A DNA stretch of 36,598 nucleotides from Irineochytrium annulatum (GCA_027600665.1 JADGJL010000156.1:1-36598), one strand, 5' to 3'; shown: positions 1-10,112, numbered from the stretch's first letter. Numbers and translations: made by a program. The notes: generated by a model from the sequence alone, not told the origin.

Positions 1-1148
1 TTTGGGCGCGGGGCCCGGGGGGGGGGGGGCCGGGCGGAACGCGGCGGGGGAGAGGGGCGGGGGTGGTGGCGGCGTCCTTTGGCTCGGGCTCCGGGGGCGC
101 GGGCGTCTCGGCCCGCTGGTTGCGGGCTTGCATCTCGGCAGCGTGTTTGTCAAGCAGACGCTTTTGAGCCCCGGAAGCGCGATAGCGGAGTGCACCCCTT
201 GCGCTTTGGACTTTCTCCAGCACGTGGTCGCGGACGCGAACATGCCGGTCCTGTCGGCTAACGTTAGCTTCGAGAGCTGACAAAAAGGGCACCCAACAAA
301 GAAAACACCCACCGACACCTCCATCCTCAACTTCATCCTCTCTGCCTCAAGCGAAAGCGTATCGAACGACGCCATGATTTTGATGTAGTGCGCACCGAGG
401 TCATCCTGCCCGTGCTTGGCCAGCTCGGCGTCAATACCCCTCTCCCTGACCAAAAACAAGTGGTGTCTGAGCAACTCCCGCTCGTACTGCACCCTCGCGC
501 GCAGCTCGTCCGTCTTCCGCTCGTCCTTCGCCGAGAGGGCGTACTTCAGGATGGCGTCCCAGTGAGTCGTCGGGTTCATGTACGCGATCCTGACTAAGGC
601 ATCGCTGTGGTCCTCCTCGTCTAGAACGAGCATCAGCCCATCATCAAAGCAGTGTCCGCGAACTCACCAAACTTCTCCATGGCCTCCTCAAACGTCCTTT
701 CTTCATTCTCCTCCTTCCAGGCGACGATCTTGTCGAACACCTCGGCATCCTCATCGTACAGGAAGTGCACGCAGCACCTCCTGTAGTGCCTGGTGACGAT
801 GTCGTCGTCCCCCAGGTCCAGCAGCTCCCTCTCGTCCCCGAAAGCCTCCTTCTCCAGCAGCTCGGAGACCTCCTCGTCCGTCATGGCGGCACGGGTTTCG
901 GTCAGATCTTCCGGCGCCGTCAGCGCGACCATGAGGAGAGTGGACACGTTCGCGGGATCGTGCTTCGAGTCCGTCGAGGTCTTGGAGGGGACCGGTGGTG
1001 CCTCGACGTTGATGACAATCGTGGCGTCCGGGAGGGCCGGAAGGTCCCGGGAAGCATCGGAACGATCATCGGCCCCCTGCCCCTGCTGGACCTCGGCTCC
1101 GGCTCCGGGCAGGCTGGGGACGGGCTTCGCGGTCGACGGGGTGGGCAT
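1..1148 (-). CDS. Unknown acidic/coiled-coil protein, 3' end cut by window edge
   Basis: I do not recognise the family. Proposed exons (minus) are 1148-668, 620-309 and 276-1, about 356 codons, still open at base 1. The N-terminal 80 residues are Pro/Ser/Ala-rich. They are followed by an acidic helical region (EEVSELLEKEAFGDERELL, then Trp/Cys/Tyr-containing helices), a long charged probable coiled coil, and a Pro-rich end. Intron 1 (47 nt, GTGAGT..TAG) is well supported, because reading through it gives a stop soon afterwards. Intron 2 (32 nt) restores an open frame but its donor is less certain. The start is the first in-frame ATG. An acceptor-like ctctaacag just before base 1235 would allow an upstream exon and a longer N-terminus. 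Coding character is convincing; function is unknown. Confidence 0.6.
17..29. repeat. G13 homopolymer inside a GC-extreme edge
   Basis: An uninterrupted run of 13 G lies in a nearly pure G/C stretch. Read on the minus strand it encodes Pro residues in the tail of the partial gene. Homopolymers of this kind are prone to length error, so the reading frame to the left of it should be treated with caution. Confidence 0.8.
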
Positions 1149-1741
1149 TGAGCGCCGTAGAGGCAGTGCAAAGTAGTCTGAATTCGGTGTCACCGCGCCC
1201 AAACCACCCGCCAGCCAGACGCCACTTTCAGACACCTGTTAGAGAGTCAGAAGGTTAGGCGGCCAACCAGCAGCAGCCAATGAAAAGACGGAGAACCAAA
1301 TCCTGGACCGCAACCATCCGACTCATCCAGGCCTCGCCCTCTTATACGACGACGAGAAACCGGTCTTATCGCCCGGATGTTCGCATCTGTAACTGTTCGC
1401 AGGGGCGTGGTTGGGAATTGCGTTCACATCCCGGGTTCCGGGGTGCGCCGCTCTTTGCGTGTTGATTCCGCACCTTCATGATGCCGTCGTGCCCATGCCC
1501 CGCCCTCCGTAAGGGGGCGTGACAGGGGCTTGAACATCGGCGCATCGGTAGAGGCAAGCAATTGAACATACAAGAGCTGAGGCGATGGCAGGCATGGGGG
1601 ATGTGTGGGAGAACGCGGCGGCGCATCTTCCGGGTTGAACGTAGAACCCAACCACTACCTTTTTTTATTTTTTTTATATTTTTCCTATATAAATGGAATT
1701 TATTGCCATGAAGATCACAAGTATTTGATAACAGGGCACAT
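1149..1741. other. Intergenic, 5' of unknown gene and 3' of BTB gene
   Basis: No convincing coding exon is seen. A T-rich tract with an embedded tatataaat sequence (about 1660-1695) probably belongs to the 3' untranslated region of the minus-strand BTB gene. The part next to 1148 may hold an untranslated or short coding 5' exon of the unknown gene. Several overlapping open frames here look like chance products of GC-rich sequence. Confidence 0.5.
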
Positions 1742-2894
1742 TTATTTGATAAAAGGGTCGTGGATATCGGTGATCGAATCCGCAATCATTTGACACCAGT
1801 GATGGAGCTTGCTCTCATCATCCACAGCATCCCCAATGTCAGCCAGCATTGTCACCCTTCTCTCATACTCATGCGTCGCCCTCTTGATAACGTCGGTGGC
1901 AATATCCAGTACTGTCGAAGATGGGACATCCTTTGTAAGTGTCTGAAAGTTTAACTGGTCGCAGCGGGCCGCGAGCTCGTCAACAGCCTTTTCGAACAAC
2001 ACTTCACAGGCGAGATACTTCGCGTTCGCGGCAATCTTGAAATCGTCGGCCGCAATCACCGTATTCGTGATGCTCCCCGAATACAACCATTCGAGGATCA
2101 TCTTGAAGGAGCCTGGGTAGGGTACGTCGGCCTTGACAATATGGCTCTCAGCCTTCGAAAAAGTTCCTCCGAACATATTCTTCTTGAAGAACTGCGAATG
2201 CCGCATCAAGACTGGCGCGTCACGAAGTAGATGTCCCGGTCGTTGACGGTGAGAACATGGGTCGCCTGCGCTGGTGAGTTGATGAAGAGCGCGAGAGCGG
2301 CGCCTTGCGTCGGCGGGAGCGTGAAATCTGCTGTGGGTGCCGATCTTCCCAGGTCCAGAAGGTGTACAGAGGCCTCCAAAACGTGCTCAAAGCAAGGACG
2401 GAGCTCGTCCTCCACCGTGTCGCCTCCACCATATGACATTCTCCAAAGATATTCGGGACCAAGACCTTGGCTGGGAGACATGCATGCGATGTAGAAGTCC
2501 CTTTGAACCCAAAGCAGCGCGATCTCGGAAACCGGATGGATTGGTGAAGGGGTCGACGAACGACGACACCCTTCTGTAAGGTACTAGTCGACGGATGGCA
2601 GACGGTCGGCTCCAAAATGGAGCCGAAACCCTTCTGCGCCGATTTCCTGCGCCGTCACCAGTTGTTCCTGGGAAGGGCTTTGCGGCTGCGAGTGAAGAAG
2701 ACCAACGGATATGGATCGCGATACCTGCCACCTTCGCGATTCGAGATGGTCTCTGTCGACAATTGACATCCCCTGTCAACGCTTAGGTAGTTCACTTCTC
2801 GAACTTCCATTACCTCGAAAAGGAGCAAGTTAATGCGGTCCTGATTCTCAGTCGTTCTCGAACGTGCCTCCGTCCACGCTTCCTCTCTTCTCAT
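1742..2894 (-). pseudogene. BTB/POZ-domain protein gene with an apparent single-base frameshift
   Basis: Proposed exons (minus) are 2894-2814, 2772-2604 and 2573-1742. The C-terminal half is a clear BTB/POZ fold: the VLMRHSQFFKKNMFGG helix region, a DVPYPGSFKMILEWLYSG segment, then the AANAKYLACEVL helix. BTB proteins commonly dimerise and often act as CUL3 adaptors. The strand ending NDRDIYF and the following DAPVLMRHSQFF are in different frames, meeting at about 2210-2225; one missing base would restore a normal BTB domain. A 32-nt GT-AG intron in phase could also bridge the break, but it would delete the first BTB helix. The N-terminal part (ALLWVQRDFYIAC) is unassigned, and its introns (41 and 30 nt) are tentative. 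It is either a recent pseudogene, a sequencing error, or an unusual short-intron gene. Confidence 0.55.
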
Positions 2895-2932
2895 CGCTGT
2901 CGTCCCAAGTCGATCCTCCAGCGTCCTCAACA

Positions 2933-5253
2933 ATGCGCGCCGCCCTCGCCCTCCTTACGGCGCTGTCCGTCATCTCCCACGTTTTTGCACAGGCCGCGAA
3001 TGCGACGCGGGCGTTGCAGAGGAACGAGCCTGCTGATGGGAAGGTACGAGCGAAGCGGAGCAAGCGAGAATTTTGGGGGAGAAGGCAGGAGCGAGGGAGG
3101 GGAGGAGGGAGGGGGGGATGAGGAACGACAGGGAGGTCAGAGAGGAATGAAGGTCGAGGATTGAGAGGAAGGGCGGGACGGTAAGGACGAGGGAAGAGCG
3201 GAGGTAATGAGAGGGCGATACATAGCAGGAGGTAGTATGGGTGGCGCGATTGCGCGACGACGGCTCACCTTTCCTCCCCATCGACTTCCCTAACCCGCCG
3301 ATCCCCCCTCCTTCTTCTTCATCAGATGATCTACGGCGCTTGGCTCTACACCCAGGACGACCCGACCGGACAGGGACAGGGACTCGACCGACCGTCGAAG
3401 TTTAACTCCCGAATCGGCTTCAACGCAGGGGTATTCCAGCTATCACAGGGTATCCCCATCATGGACACCACAGTCAATCCGCCGTTGAATCATACGGCGG
3501 ATTTGAGCGTGTTGGATGATAATACGGATGCCGCTCTTTTCCTCACCGTCTGTAAGTAGAGCGGCGCGTACCTAACCACCGCGCGAAGCAATTACTATGA
3601 CCTTTCTCCTCGAGACTATCCCTCCACTTATCCCACCTTTCCATTCCCCTCCCCTTCGTCCCTCCCTTCGTCTCACCGCTTCTAACCCTCCACCCTTCCT
3701 ACAATTAAAAGACCCAAACAACGGCCAAGGCGACGGCATTTCCCTCGTCCAAGACAGCGATCGTCAACAACTCGCCGCCCAGCTCGTATCTATCGCCGCC
3801 ACGGGGCGGAAGGTGTACGTCAGGTACGCTCCGGAGATGAACGGACAGGGGTGGTTCATCTATCAGAAAGCTTCTCAGGTAATTTGGCCACATAAGCGAT
3901 CAATCTATCGCGCGGAGCGCGCCTACTTGTGCATGGAAGCACCCAATCCTGGCGCGAAGCCCACTTTTTTAATCCCTTCGCCCGGATCCTTCGGGTGAAA
4001 GCGCACGTTTCTCCCCGCACCTATTATCCAACCACAGCGGACGAGGCATTATCCGCTAAGCAACTTCATCACACACGCGAACTGCCACTCTCCTTCCCCT
4101 ACCATCTCTCCTATCACCCCTCCCATGCTAACGCCACCTCCCACCCACGCTTATAGGCTGACTACATAGCCTCTTTCCGCGCTCTCGTCGACGCCGTCCG
4201 CGCCGTGCCCGGTGGTGACGCCATAGCCTTCGTGTGGGGGCCTAACCTCTCGCAGTCGTACACGTCAGACGAGTACGCGGGATGGTACCCGGGGGACAAG
4301 TACGTCGATTGGGTCGGTTTGAGCATCTACTGGAAGGTGTGTAAAAGCTGCTAACGGCTCCTTGATCAACCGCGCGAAGCGCGTCTTCATATGTCTTCGA
4401 GCCCAAGTTTCATTACCAGCGCCCCGATCCTCGCACGAAGTGTGAGGATCGGGCGTTGCCGTCCATGTTCCATCTGTTTCTCTTTTCTCATCTTTGTACA
4501 TCCTCATTCTCACGAACCCATTTCCCCGGACAACAGGGACCCGTCGGCTCTTACCCTTGGCACGAACGCACGGTGGCACCATCCGACTTCGTCGCCCAAA
4601 TCATTGATGGCTACGGCAGCCAGGGGTCCCAGGCCTCCTTCTACACCTACTACTGCGTCAACCGCGGCAAACCCTTCGTCCTGACCGAGGGTGCGGCCGC
4701 CTACAACCTTCACTACTCGGTTAGCCCGTCCACAATGTCCATCACATCCGAGGGCGACTTCACCCAGGCCGAGACGGAGATGAGCTTCTGGGGCAGTATC
4801 TTGAACGACGTGTTTTTGAGCAAGCACCCTATGTTTAAGATGGCCATGAGCTTCGAGTACATCAAGACCGAGACGGAGGGGAACGTGAACACTTACAGGG
4901 ATTTCAGGAGCAGCCTGGAGCCGGATACGCTGACGGGTCTGAAGGGGCTGCTGCAAACTTACGATGCGAAGGGCTTGTTCCAGTGGGCGGGGCCCCCGGG
5001 GTCCGCGCTGGCGAGCACGACGGCGGGGAGTGGAGGGGCGACGGCGACTGGTGCGGGTGGGAGTGGGGCGACGGGCGGCGCGCAAGGTGGGATTACTAAC
5101 ACGGCGTCGGTCTCGCTTCAGACGGGGGCGTCGGGAGCCAAGACGACGACCACGAATAGCGGGGCTGTTGGAAAGGCGATGGGTGGGGAGGTCGTCGGGT
5201 GGGTCGTTGCGTCCGCTGCGGCCATGGCCGGGTTTTGGGCGATTGGATTCTGA
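2933..5253 (+). CDS. Secreted GH26-like beta-mannanase-type glycosidase, probably GPI-anchored
   Basis: Five exons, 2933-3043, 3326-3551, 3712-3878, 4157-4336 and 4537-5253, give 466 aa with consistent phases (0,1,0,0). The protein starts with a signal peptide (MRAALALLTALSVISHVFA), then a GH26-like TIM-barrel domain. A general acid/base candidate is Glu154 in YAPEMNG, and a nucleophile candidate is Glu279 in PFVLTEGAAAY. Motifs FVWGPN and YPGDKYVDWVGLSIYWK lie between them. The last 100 residues are Gly/Ala/Ser/Thr-rich and end in a hydrophobic segment with no polar tail, as expected for a GPI signal. Likely role: hydrolysis of mannan or related beta-glycan at the cell surface or wall. Substrate is inferred from family resemblance only. 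Introns 1, 3 and 4 are unusually long for this window (200-280 nt). Confidence 0.88.
3050..3056 (+). repeat. GCGAAGC mini-hairpin motif, intron 1 of the glycosidase gene
   Basis: The heptamer GCGAAGC, known as an exceptionally stable DNA mini-hairpin (GC stem pairs around a GAA loop), occurs six bases into intron 1. The same heptamer or a one-base variant occurs in all four introns of this gene. Confidence 0.5.
3583..3589 (+). repeat. GCGAAGC mini-hairpin motif, intron 2
   Basis: This is a copy of GCGAAGC within accgcgcgaagcaa. The left flank (CGC) matches the longer hairpin of intron 4, but the right flank has diverged, so only the inner stem remains. Confidence 0.5.
3897..3924 (+). repeat. 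Intronic hairpin CGCGC-GGA-GCGCG, intron 3
   Basis: A perfect 5-bp stem (3909-3913 with 3917-3921) closes a GGA triloop. It is preceded by gatcaat, which also precedes the hairpin in intron 4 (gatcaac). The two sites therefore look like diverged copies of one short element rather than chance palindromes. Confidence 0.55.
3951..4002 (+). repeat. Second hairpin cluster in intron 3 (GCGAAGC plus TTCG-type stem)
   Basis: GCGAAGC recurs at 3954-3960. About 15 bases downstream, cttcgcccg can pair with cgggtgaaag, allowing a G-U wobble. Both lie in the intron between exons 3 and 4 of the glycosidase gene. Confidence 0.4.
4363..4386 (+). repeat. Intronic hairpin CGCGC-GAA-GCGCG, intron 4
   Basis: A perfect 5-bp stem (4371-4375 with 4379-4383) closes a GAA triloop, containing GCGAAGC. 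Its upstream flank gatcaac matches that of the intron 3 copy. Confidence 0.55.
4423..4453 (+). repeat. 14-bp stem with GAA triloop, intron 4
   Basis: Bases 4423-4436 pair with 4440-4453 around GAA. All pairs are Watson-Crick except one G-U at 4433/4443. In the pre-mRNA this is a strong hairpin; the single G-U implies either drift or selection at the RNA level. Confidence 0.65.
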
Positions 5254-5706
5254 GCGGTGATGGATATGCGGACGGCTTAAGCAGTGGACTTCCTTCTTCT
5301 TCTCATTCCTCGATTTCCCTCTATCGTCACGCCTCGGGCTGCGCCCGGCCTTGCATCTATCTTCATTCCCTTTCCGCGACTTTAACCTTTCTTTGCATTT
5401 GCCTCTCTTATAAGTCCTTGTCTGGCTGGCAAGCGCATGCATATTTCAATACCATATCCTCTGTTTCGATCCATTGCGGAGCTGTCGATCTGAATCTGGC
5501 TCCTTTTCTCGTGCGATGGGTCGCGTTGGCCGAGACTCGGCGGCCAAAGCAGGTTTGGGTTCTTTGGTTCTTTGGTTCTGAGTGGAGATTGGCTGTTGAA
5601 ATAATGCGATTTGTGACGGCGTCGCCTCTTGGAGGTTCTCGCAGTGACAGATCAAGATCAATGGACAAGCCGTTTGGATGGCCTCGGTGGCTTGTTGGAC
5701 GTTCCA
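5254..5706. other. Intergenic between glycosidase and F-box gene 1
   Basis: No supported gene. It should contain the glycosidase 3' untranslated region and the promoter of the downstream F-box gene, both on the plus strand. A short tandem repeat lies near its 3' end and is listed separately. Confidence 0.5.
5558..5580 (+). repeat. Tandem GGTTCTTT repeat, about 2.9 copies
   Basis: The unit GGTTCTTT is repeated directly, the third copy ending GGTTCTG. It lies about 130 bases upstream of the F-box gene 1 start, and is a slippage-type microrepeat. Confidence 0.7.
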
Positions 5707-7821
5707 ATGTCGCTGCCAGTCCACGATGCCGCAGACGCGGACGGTCCAACGGCAGCCAAGAAGCGGGAGCGATCGTCCGCCCCCGCGCATTGGGACGTGA
5801 TCAAGAGAGCCAGGCAGGACAACGGTCGCCCCGTGATCGGGCTGATCGACCTGCCCGCCGACGTGCTCGAACAGATCATGCTGATCACGGCCGGCAGGAC
5901 GACGGCGCGCTTCCTGAGCACCTGTCGGCGGGCGAGGTCGGAGATCGGGACGAACGAGGTCCTTTGGAAGCGGAAGGTTGTAGCGGACTTTGGTTTCCCA
6001 GGCGCGCCGTTCGAGCCGGCAAGATCGTTGAGCTGCCCTAGGTGGCAGGATGTATATGTTGCCCATTATAACGTGAGCGCGATATGTTCTTGTTCGTGGT
6101 CGTACAGTTCGTTCATCCTTGGTTGCAGCTGGTAAACGGCTGTTACGAGGCCTTTGTCCCTTCCCCCACCGCCGGCGCACGCGACCCTTCTTACAACCCT
6201 GCCGACGACGTTTCTCTGCCGGAGCCTCCATTGATTTTCAGAGACGATCCTCTCCGAGTGGACCCGAACGCTCCGTCGTCCCCGGAGTCGGCCTACGACT
6301 CAGACCAGATGGAGCCGGACCATATCATCGACGCCGACGAGATCGCCGCGCTCAAGGCCGACCTCAACGTCCCGGTCCCGTCGGCCGTGGCTCCTGAGCA
6401 GTGGGACGCCTACGTCCTTCACCGTGTGGACGGCAAGTTGAACGAAGCGCTCGAAAGCTCGGCCCCGCTTCGAGCCTTCCCGCGGGCTCTGGTTCACAAC
6501 CGCGTGACCCGTGTCACAGGAGAGTGGGACATGAGGCTGGGCCCACGCAACCGTGTCGGGGAAGTCGGCTACAACGACACGTTCGAGCTGTTTCTTGGCC
6601 GCGCGGGCAGGAAGCTTTGGGTGGCGCGGGTCGAGGAAGGCGGCGGGCTTGCGGAGGCAGTCTGGCAGTCGGCTGAGGACGAGGAGGTGGAGCCGCTCGC
6701 GTTCCGCGGCGACGTGATGGTCCTGGCCACCGCCGACAACCTGACGGGGTCTCCCGTGCCCGCTTCGTCGCAGGTCAGGGTGATCTGGGGGCTCGGCGGT
6801 CGCGCGAGAGAGAGCGACATTGATTTGTCGGTCGACGCGCTCGAGGCGGTATTAAAGCCGGACGGGAGCACGGCGGTCTCCGTCGGCGTGTGCATTGTTA
6901 GGGCTGAGGGGGATTTGTTGGTCGTGTTGGCGACGGTGTCGTACGCTTTCGAGCTCCATCGCAGTCTTCAGCCGGACATGGTGGAGGAACAGGATGGCTC
7001 CTATGCCTGGACTGGGTTCCGTCGGGGCGATCATGACATGGTGAGGAAGGAGAAGCGGGCGAACGTTATGCTGGCGTACAGGATTGATCGGGAGGGCGGG
7101 TCCGTGAAGCATCTGCGGGGTCGTGACATCTCGGCAACTCTTGGCCGGTATACGGATACTTGGCACGCCTTTCGAGACAGGGTTTTGTTTGGTGAAGACT
7201 CGGACCCTGGCCATGTCACTTATCAGGATGCTGGGGTGACTGCGGAGGGCTGGGAGTTTAAGGAGGCGTAAGTATCCACACCCCGCTCTGCATCCCTATC
7301 CTTCATACTCAACTTTATTCAGCGATTCCTATGTATACGATTTCACCGTGCACGGTCGAATCGCCCTTATTTGCTGCAGGGGTTGCCTGTGGTGCACCGA
7401 TGACGATGAGCGGGACTCAACTCAAGGTCACTTGGTGTGCATGGACCTTTTAACAGGAGCAGTGCACTGGTCGGCGCCCTTAGATAAACCGGCAGATCGC
7501 ATCGGTCCGATTTCCGGGGACGGCTCGTCCGTGCTCCTGCACAAGGATGGGGCCGTTTTCGGACTTGCATTCAGAAAGATCGAGGAGGGGGAGACTTGGG
7601 AAGCCGAGCGGTGTTGGCCCAACGAGAAAGTGGGGATTGGGGAGTATATGGAAGCTGGGGTCGTGGAGGGTGAGGATGAAGAGTTAGGCGAGTTAGTAAG
7701 GGAAACGGGTCGCTTAAAGTCGCTGATCCTGAGGGAAGTAGTGGTTTGGAATCAAGAGAGGGTGGATGGGGAGTTAAAGAACCACCTCTTGTACTTATGG
7801 GAGCCATTTGACGACCTCTAA
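5707..7821 (+). CDS. F-box protein (paralogue 1) with predicted beta-rich C-terminal domain
   Basis: Three exons, 5707-6072, 6129-7267 and 7323-7821, give 667 aa with intron phases 0 and 2. An F-box is seen at residues 46-90 (LIDLPADVLEQIMLI ... CRRARSEI ... LWKRKV), followed by a conserved W-containing segment (CPRWQDVYVAHYN). The rest is made of repeated beta-strand-like blocks (DTFELFLGRAGRKLWVARV, RGDVMVLATAD, GRIALICCRGC, GHLVCMDLLTG). These suggest a PQQ-like or WD-like propeller used for substrate recognition in an SCF ubiquitin ligase. The function is inferred from the F-box; the substrate is unknown. A close paralogue with the same three-exon structure lies at 21840-23899 on the other strand. 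The start is the first ATG in frame; no ATG precedes it in the open frame. Confidence 0.85.
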
Positions 7822-8104
7822 CGTTCTGTGCTAAGAAAAGGCGTTTTTAACACTTGCATTCTCCGTAACAATTGTGGAAGTTGGTAGGTAATTACTGTTT
7901 GCTTTTATACTACGGTGAGCGAGAAAGTAGAGATTAGCCGTCCTACCGACATGAAGAGTGAGATTTAATAGCTATATCATGTCGGAGATTGATACTAAAG
8001 GGAAAAAACCGATACAAACGTCCGCTTTTATTAAGTCCAAATCTTCAAAAAGTTCTATTCTCCCACACACCTCAAGAAAGTTGGAACACCGTAACACCAC
8101 AACC

Positions 8105-9547
8105 CTAAAAGTAGCTATATGAGGTCGGCCTCTCGTCAATAGCGAAGCAGGCCGACACCCTTTTAACCTCATCCTCCGGTGTGACCTTCGCGAGGCCCAT
8201 CTCCTCCAGCTCCCTGATCGACACGGCGCCCAATATCATCGCCGAAAAATGTCCCACGGGCATCTCCAACGTCGCGCCTACCTTCTCCGTGTCGTCCTTC
8301 TCCTCCAACACCATCTCCCCGCCTTTCGCCCCACCCTTGAACGCGACGACGACGGGTTTATTCAGCTCCGGCGTCAAGCTGTCCTCGAGCATGACGCGCA
8401 CCCTGAACCCCTCGCCCGCGACGGCGACGCAGCCGTTCCACCTCCGCTTCGTCAGGACGTCCGCGAAAAGACGGCGGAGGTTGACGACCTTGTACATGAG
8501 GTCGATCCCATGGCGCGAAACGAGGTGGGCCGAGCGCTGGCCGATGTAGCAGGACGGGTTCGGGCTGTAGCGCGGGTCGAGGAGGATGCGGTGGAAGTTT
8601 GGGTTCGCGGTCGCGATGCGGAGATGGCGAACTTGGTCGTTTTGGTTGTGAAGGAAGTTTAGGAGTAGGGTCAGGGCGGTCTTGTCCTCGTAGATGAGGA
8701 AGTGGAGGGTGCCATCCACGACGTGAGGCTGGCGTTTGTAGTTAAGCTAGGCGACTGTCCGCGTTGTAAAAAAAAGAAAGCTCACCTCCTCCTTGTTGTC
8801 GTACTGAACCACAAGGTAACCCTTCAGGGTCCCCTCCGCGTCCCTAACGCCCATCGTGAAAGCGTAGCCCTTCCCCTTAAACAAATCCTTCTCAATGTCC
8901 TCCTTCGTTTTGAAGAAGCATCCATGCGTCTTCCCCGCGAACCGCTCAAAGCACTCGAAGACTTCATCCGTCTGCCCCGCCGCGATCTCCACGACACTGT
9001 ACCCGGAACTTTCGGCTTCGCGCCTGTACGGGATCCAGCTCGGCGAGATCGCGTACTCGTAGCACAAGCCGACGCTTCCGAACCCAAGCCTGGCGTAGAA
9101 GTCCGTCCTGAACGGATGCAGCGCCGCGAGGCTCTCCCCAGCCGCGTCGCACCTCAACAGGAAATCCCTCACGACCTCCTTAGCGAGCCCCATCTTCCTG
9201 TTCAACGGCGTCACGCCCACAGACGCCAGGCCGCCGACCTTCGCTTCCCCGCCCAGCACGTTCATCGTGAAGCGGATGTGGCGCGAAAACGCGGCCAACT
9301 CATCCGGCTTGCTGTCGAGAAACAGGCCCCAGGCGGATCCTCGTGGGTCCTGGCCGCGGGTGGAGAAGTGATCAACGAAATGGCGCGTCGCGGCCTCCGG
9401 CGTGGGCATGTTCAGGCCGAGCGCATAGTAGGCGTAGCAGGACGAGGAGCCCTTGGAGATGGCCTCGAGGTCCGCGGGCGTCGTGAGCTGGCGGACCTTG
9501 TAGGCCGGCGTGGGCCGGGGGGACTTCGAGGCCGTGGACATGGACAT
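8105..9547 (-). CDS. Eis-like N-acetyltransferase (GNAT plus SCP2-type C-terminal domain)
   Basis: Two exons (minus), 9547-8786 and 8728-8105, are separated by a 57-nt GTGAGC..CAG intron in phase 0, giving 461 aa. Residues about 17-160 carry a GNAT fold: an SVGVTPLNRKMGLAKEVV acetyl-CoA loop and ALHPFRTDFYARLGFG. The middle is a second GNAT-like region (LKGYLVVQYDNKEE). The end (YKVVNLRRLF ... VRVMLEDSLTPELNKPVVV ... GHFSAMILGAVS) resembles the SCP2-like domain of bacterial Eis proteins. This three-part order is characteristic of the Eis family, in which lysine or aminoglycoside amines are acetylated; the substrate here is unknown. It is slightly longer than bacterial Eis (about 400 aa). A bacterial origin followed by intron gain is possible but unproven. 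It converges on F-box gene 1, with 283 bases between stops. Confidence 0.82.
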
Positions 9548-10112
9548 GATGGCTGTGGTCAAAGGATTTGGGTTTCCGTGCCAAAGTCGGGGCAGGAGCT
9601 AGTGGAAGGGTAACGAACAAACTACCACCATGCGAGACGCGTCTCCCAGTGTTGGCCCTGCGCGGCCGTTCGGTGACTCGCCCGGGGCAGCCCATGCTTC
9701 TCCAAACACTCTGATCTGTGGTGATGCTCCCAGCAGGTCTGTTTTTCCTCGTCGGACTTCATCAAGGGCGTCTGTGTAGAGGATGAGCCTTGCGTCCGGC
9801 GACCTTGTCGAGGTAGCTTTGATCCCTCCAGGTCCCTTAATTCCAACGCTCTCACCGGGAGCCGACGCTCGAGATATCAGACTCACGGCGTTTAGGGGCT
9901 GGTGGGGATGACTTCGTACTTACGAAGCCCAAAGCCATTCGTCGCTTGTCTCTGGCAGGTCGATCAATCAATCGCCCGCGGCCACCTCCACTTCCCTCCA
10001 CCGTATTTGAATAGTGTATGGTCTAATATCATATATGGTCTAATATCATTGTTCTATTGACAAAACAAAAACTACAATGTTCAAACGAAAACAGATGCAG
10101 TAAAACGCAAAG
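9548..10112. other. Intergenic, 5' of Eis-like gene and 3' of P4-ATPase
   Basis: No supported gene. A 95-codon open frame on the minus strand (9599-9886) has no recognisable features. The part near 10113 is AT-rich and probably holds the P4-ATPase 3' untranslated region, with a 17-bp tandem duplication. Confidence 0.5.
10017..10049. repeat. 17-bp tandem duplication
   Basis: TATGGTCTAATATCAT occurs at 10017-10032 and again at 10034-10049, a period of 17 with 16 identical bases. It lies about 60 bases beyond the P4-ATPase stop codon, in the presumed 3' untranslated or termination region. Confidence 0.85.

Noticed and set aside
2387..2894. A MATH domain in front of the BTB domain
   Set aside because: The MATH-BTB order is common, but the N-terminal residues here do not show a convincing MATH pattern, so I left the region unassigned.
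4510..5442. 310-codon open frame antisense to the glycosidase
   Set aside because: It is Arg/Pro-rich, low-complexity translation of the reverse strand of a GC-rich gene. It has no domain, and the sense strand carries clear GH26-like motifs.
9599..9886. 95-codon minus-strand frame upstream of the Eis-like gene
   Set aside because: It has no recognisable motif and no splice link to the Eis-like start.
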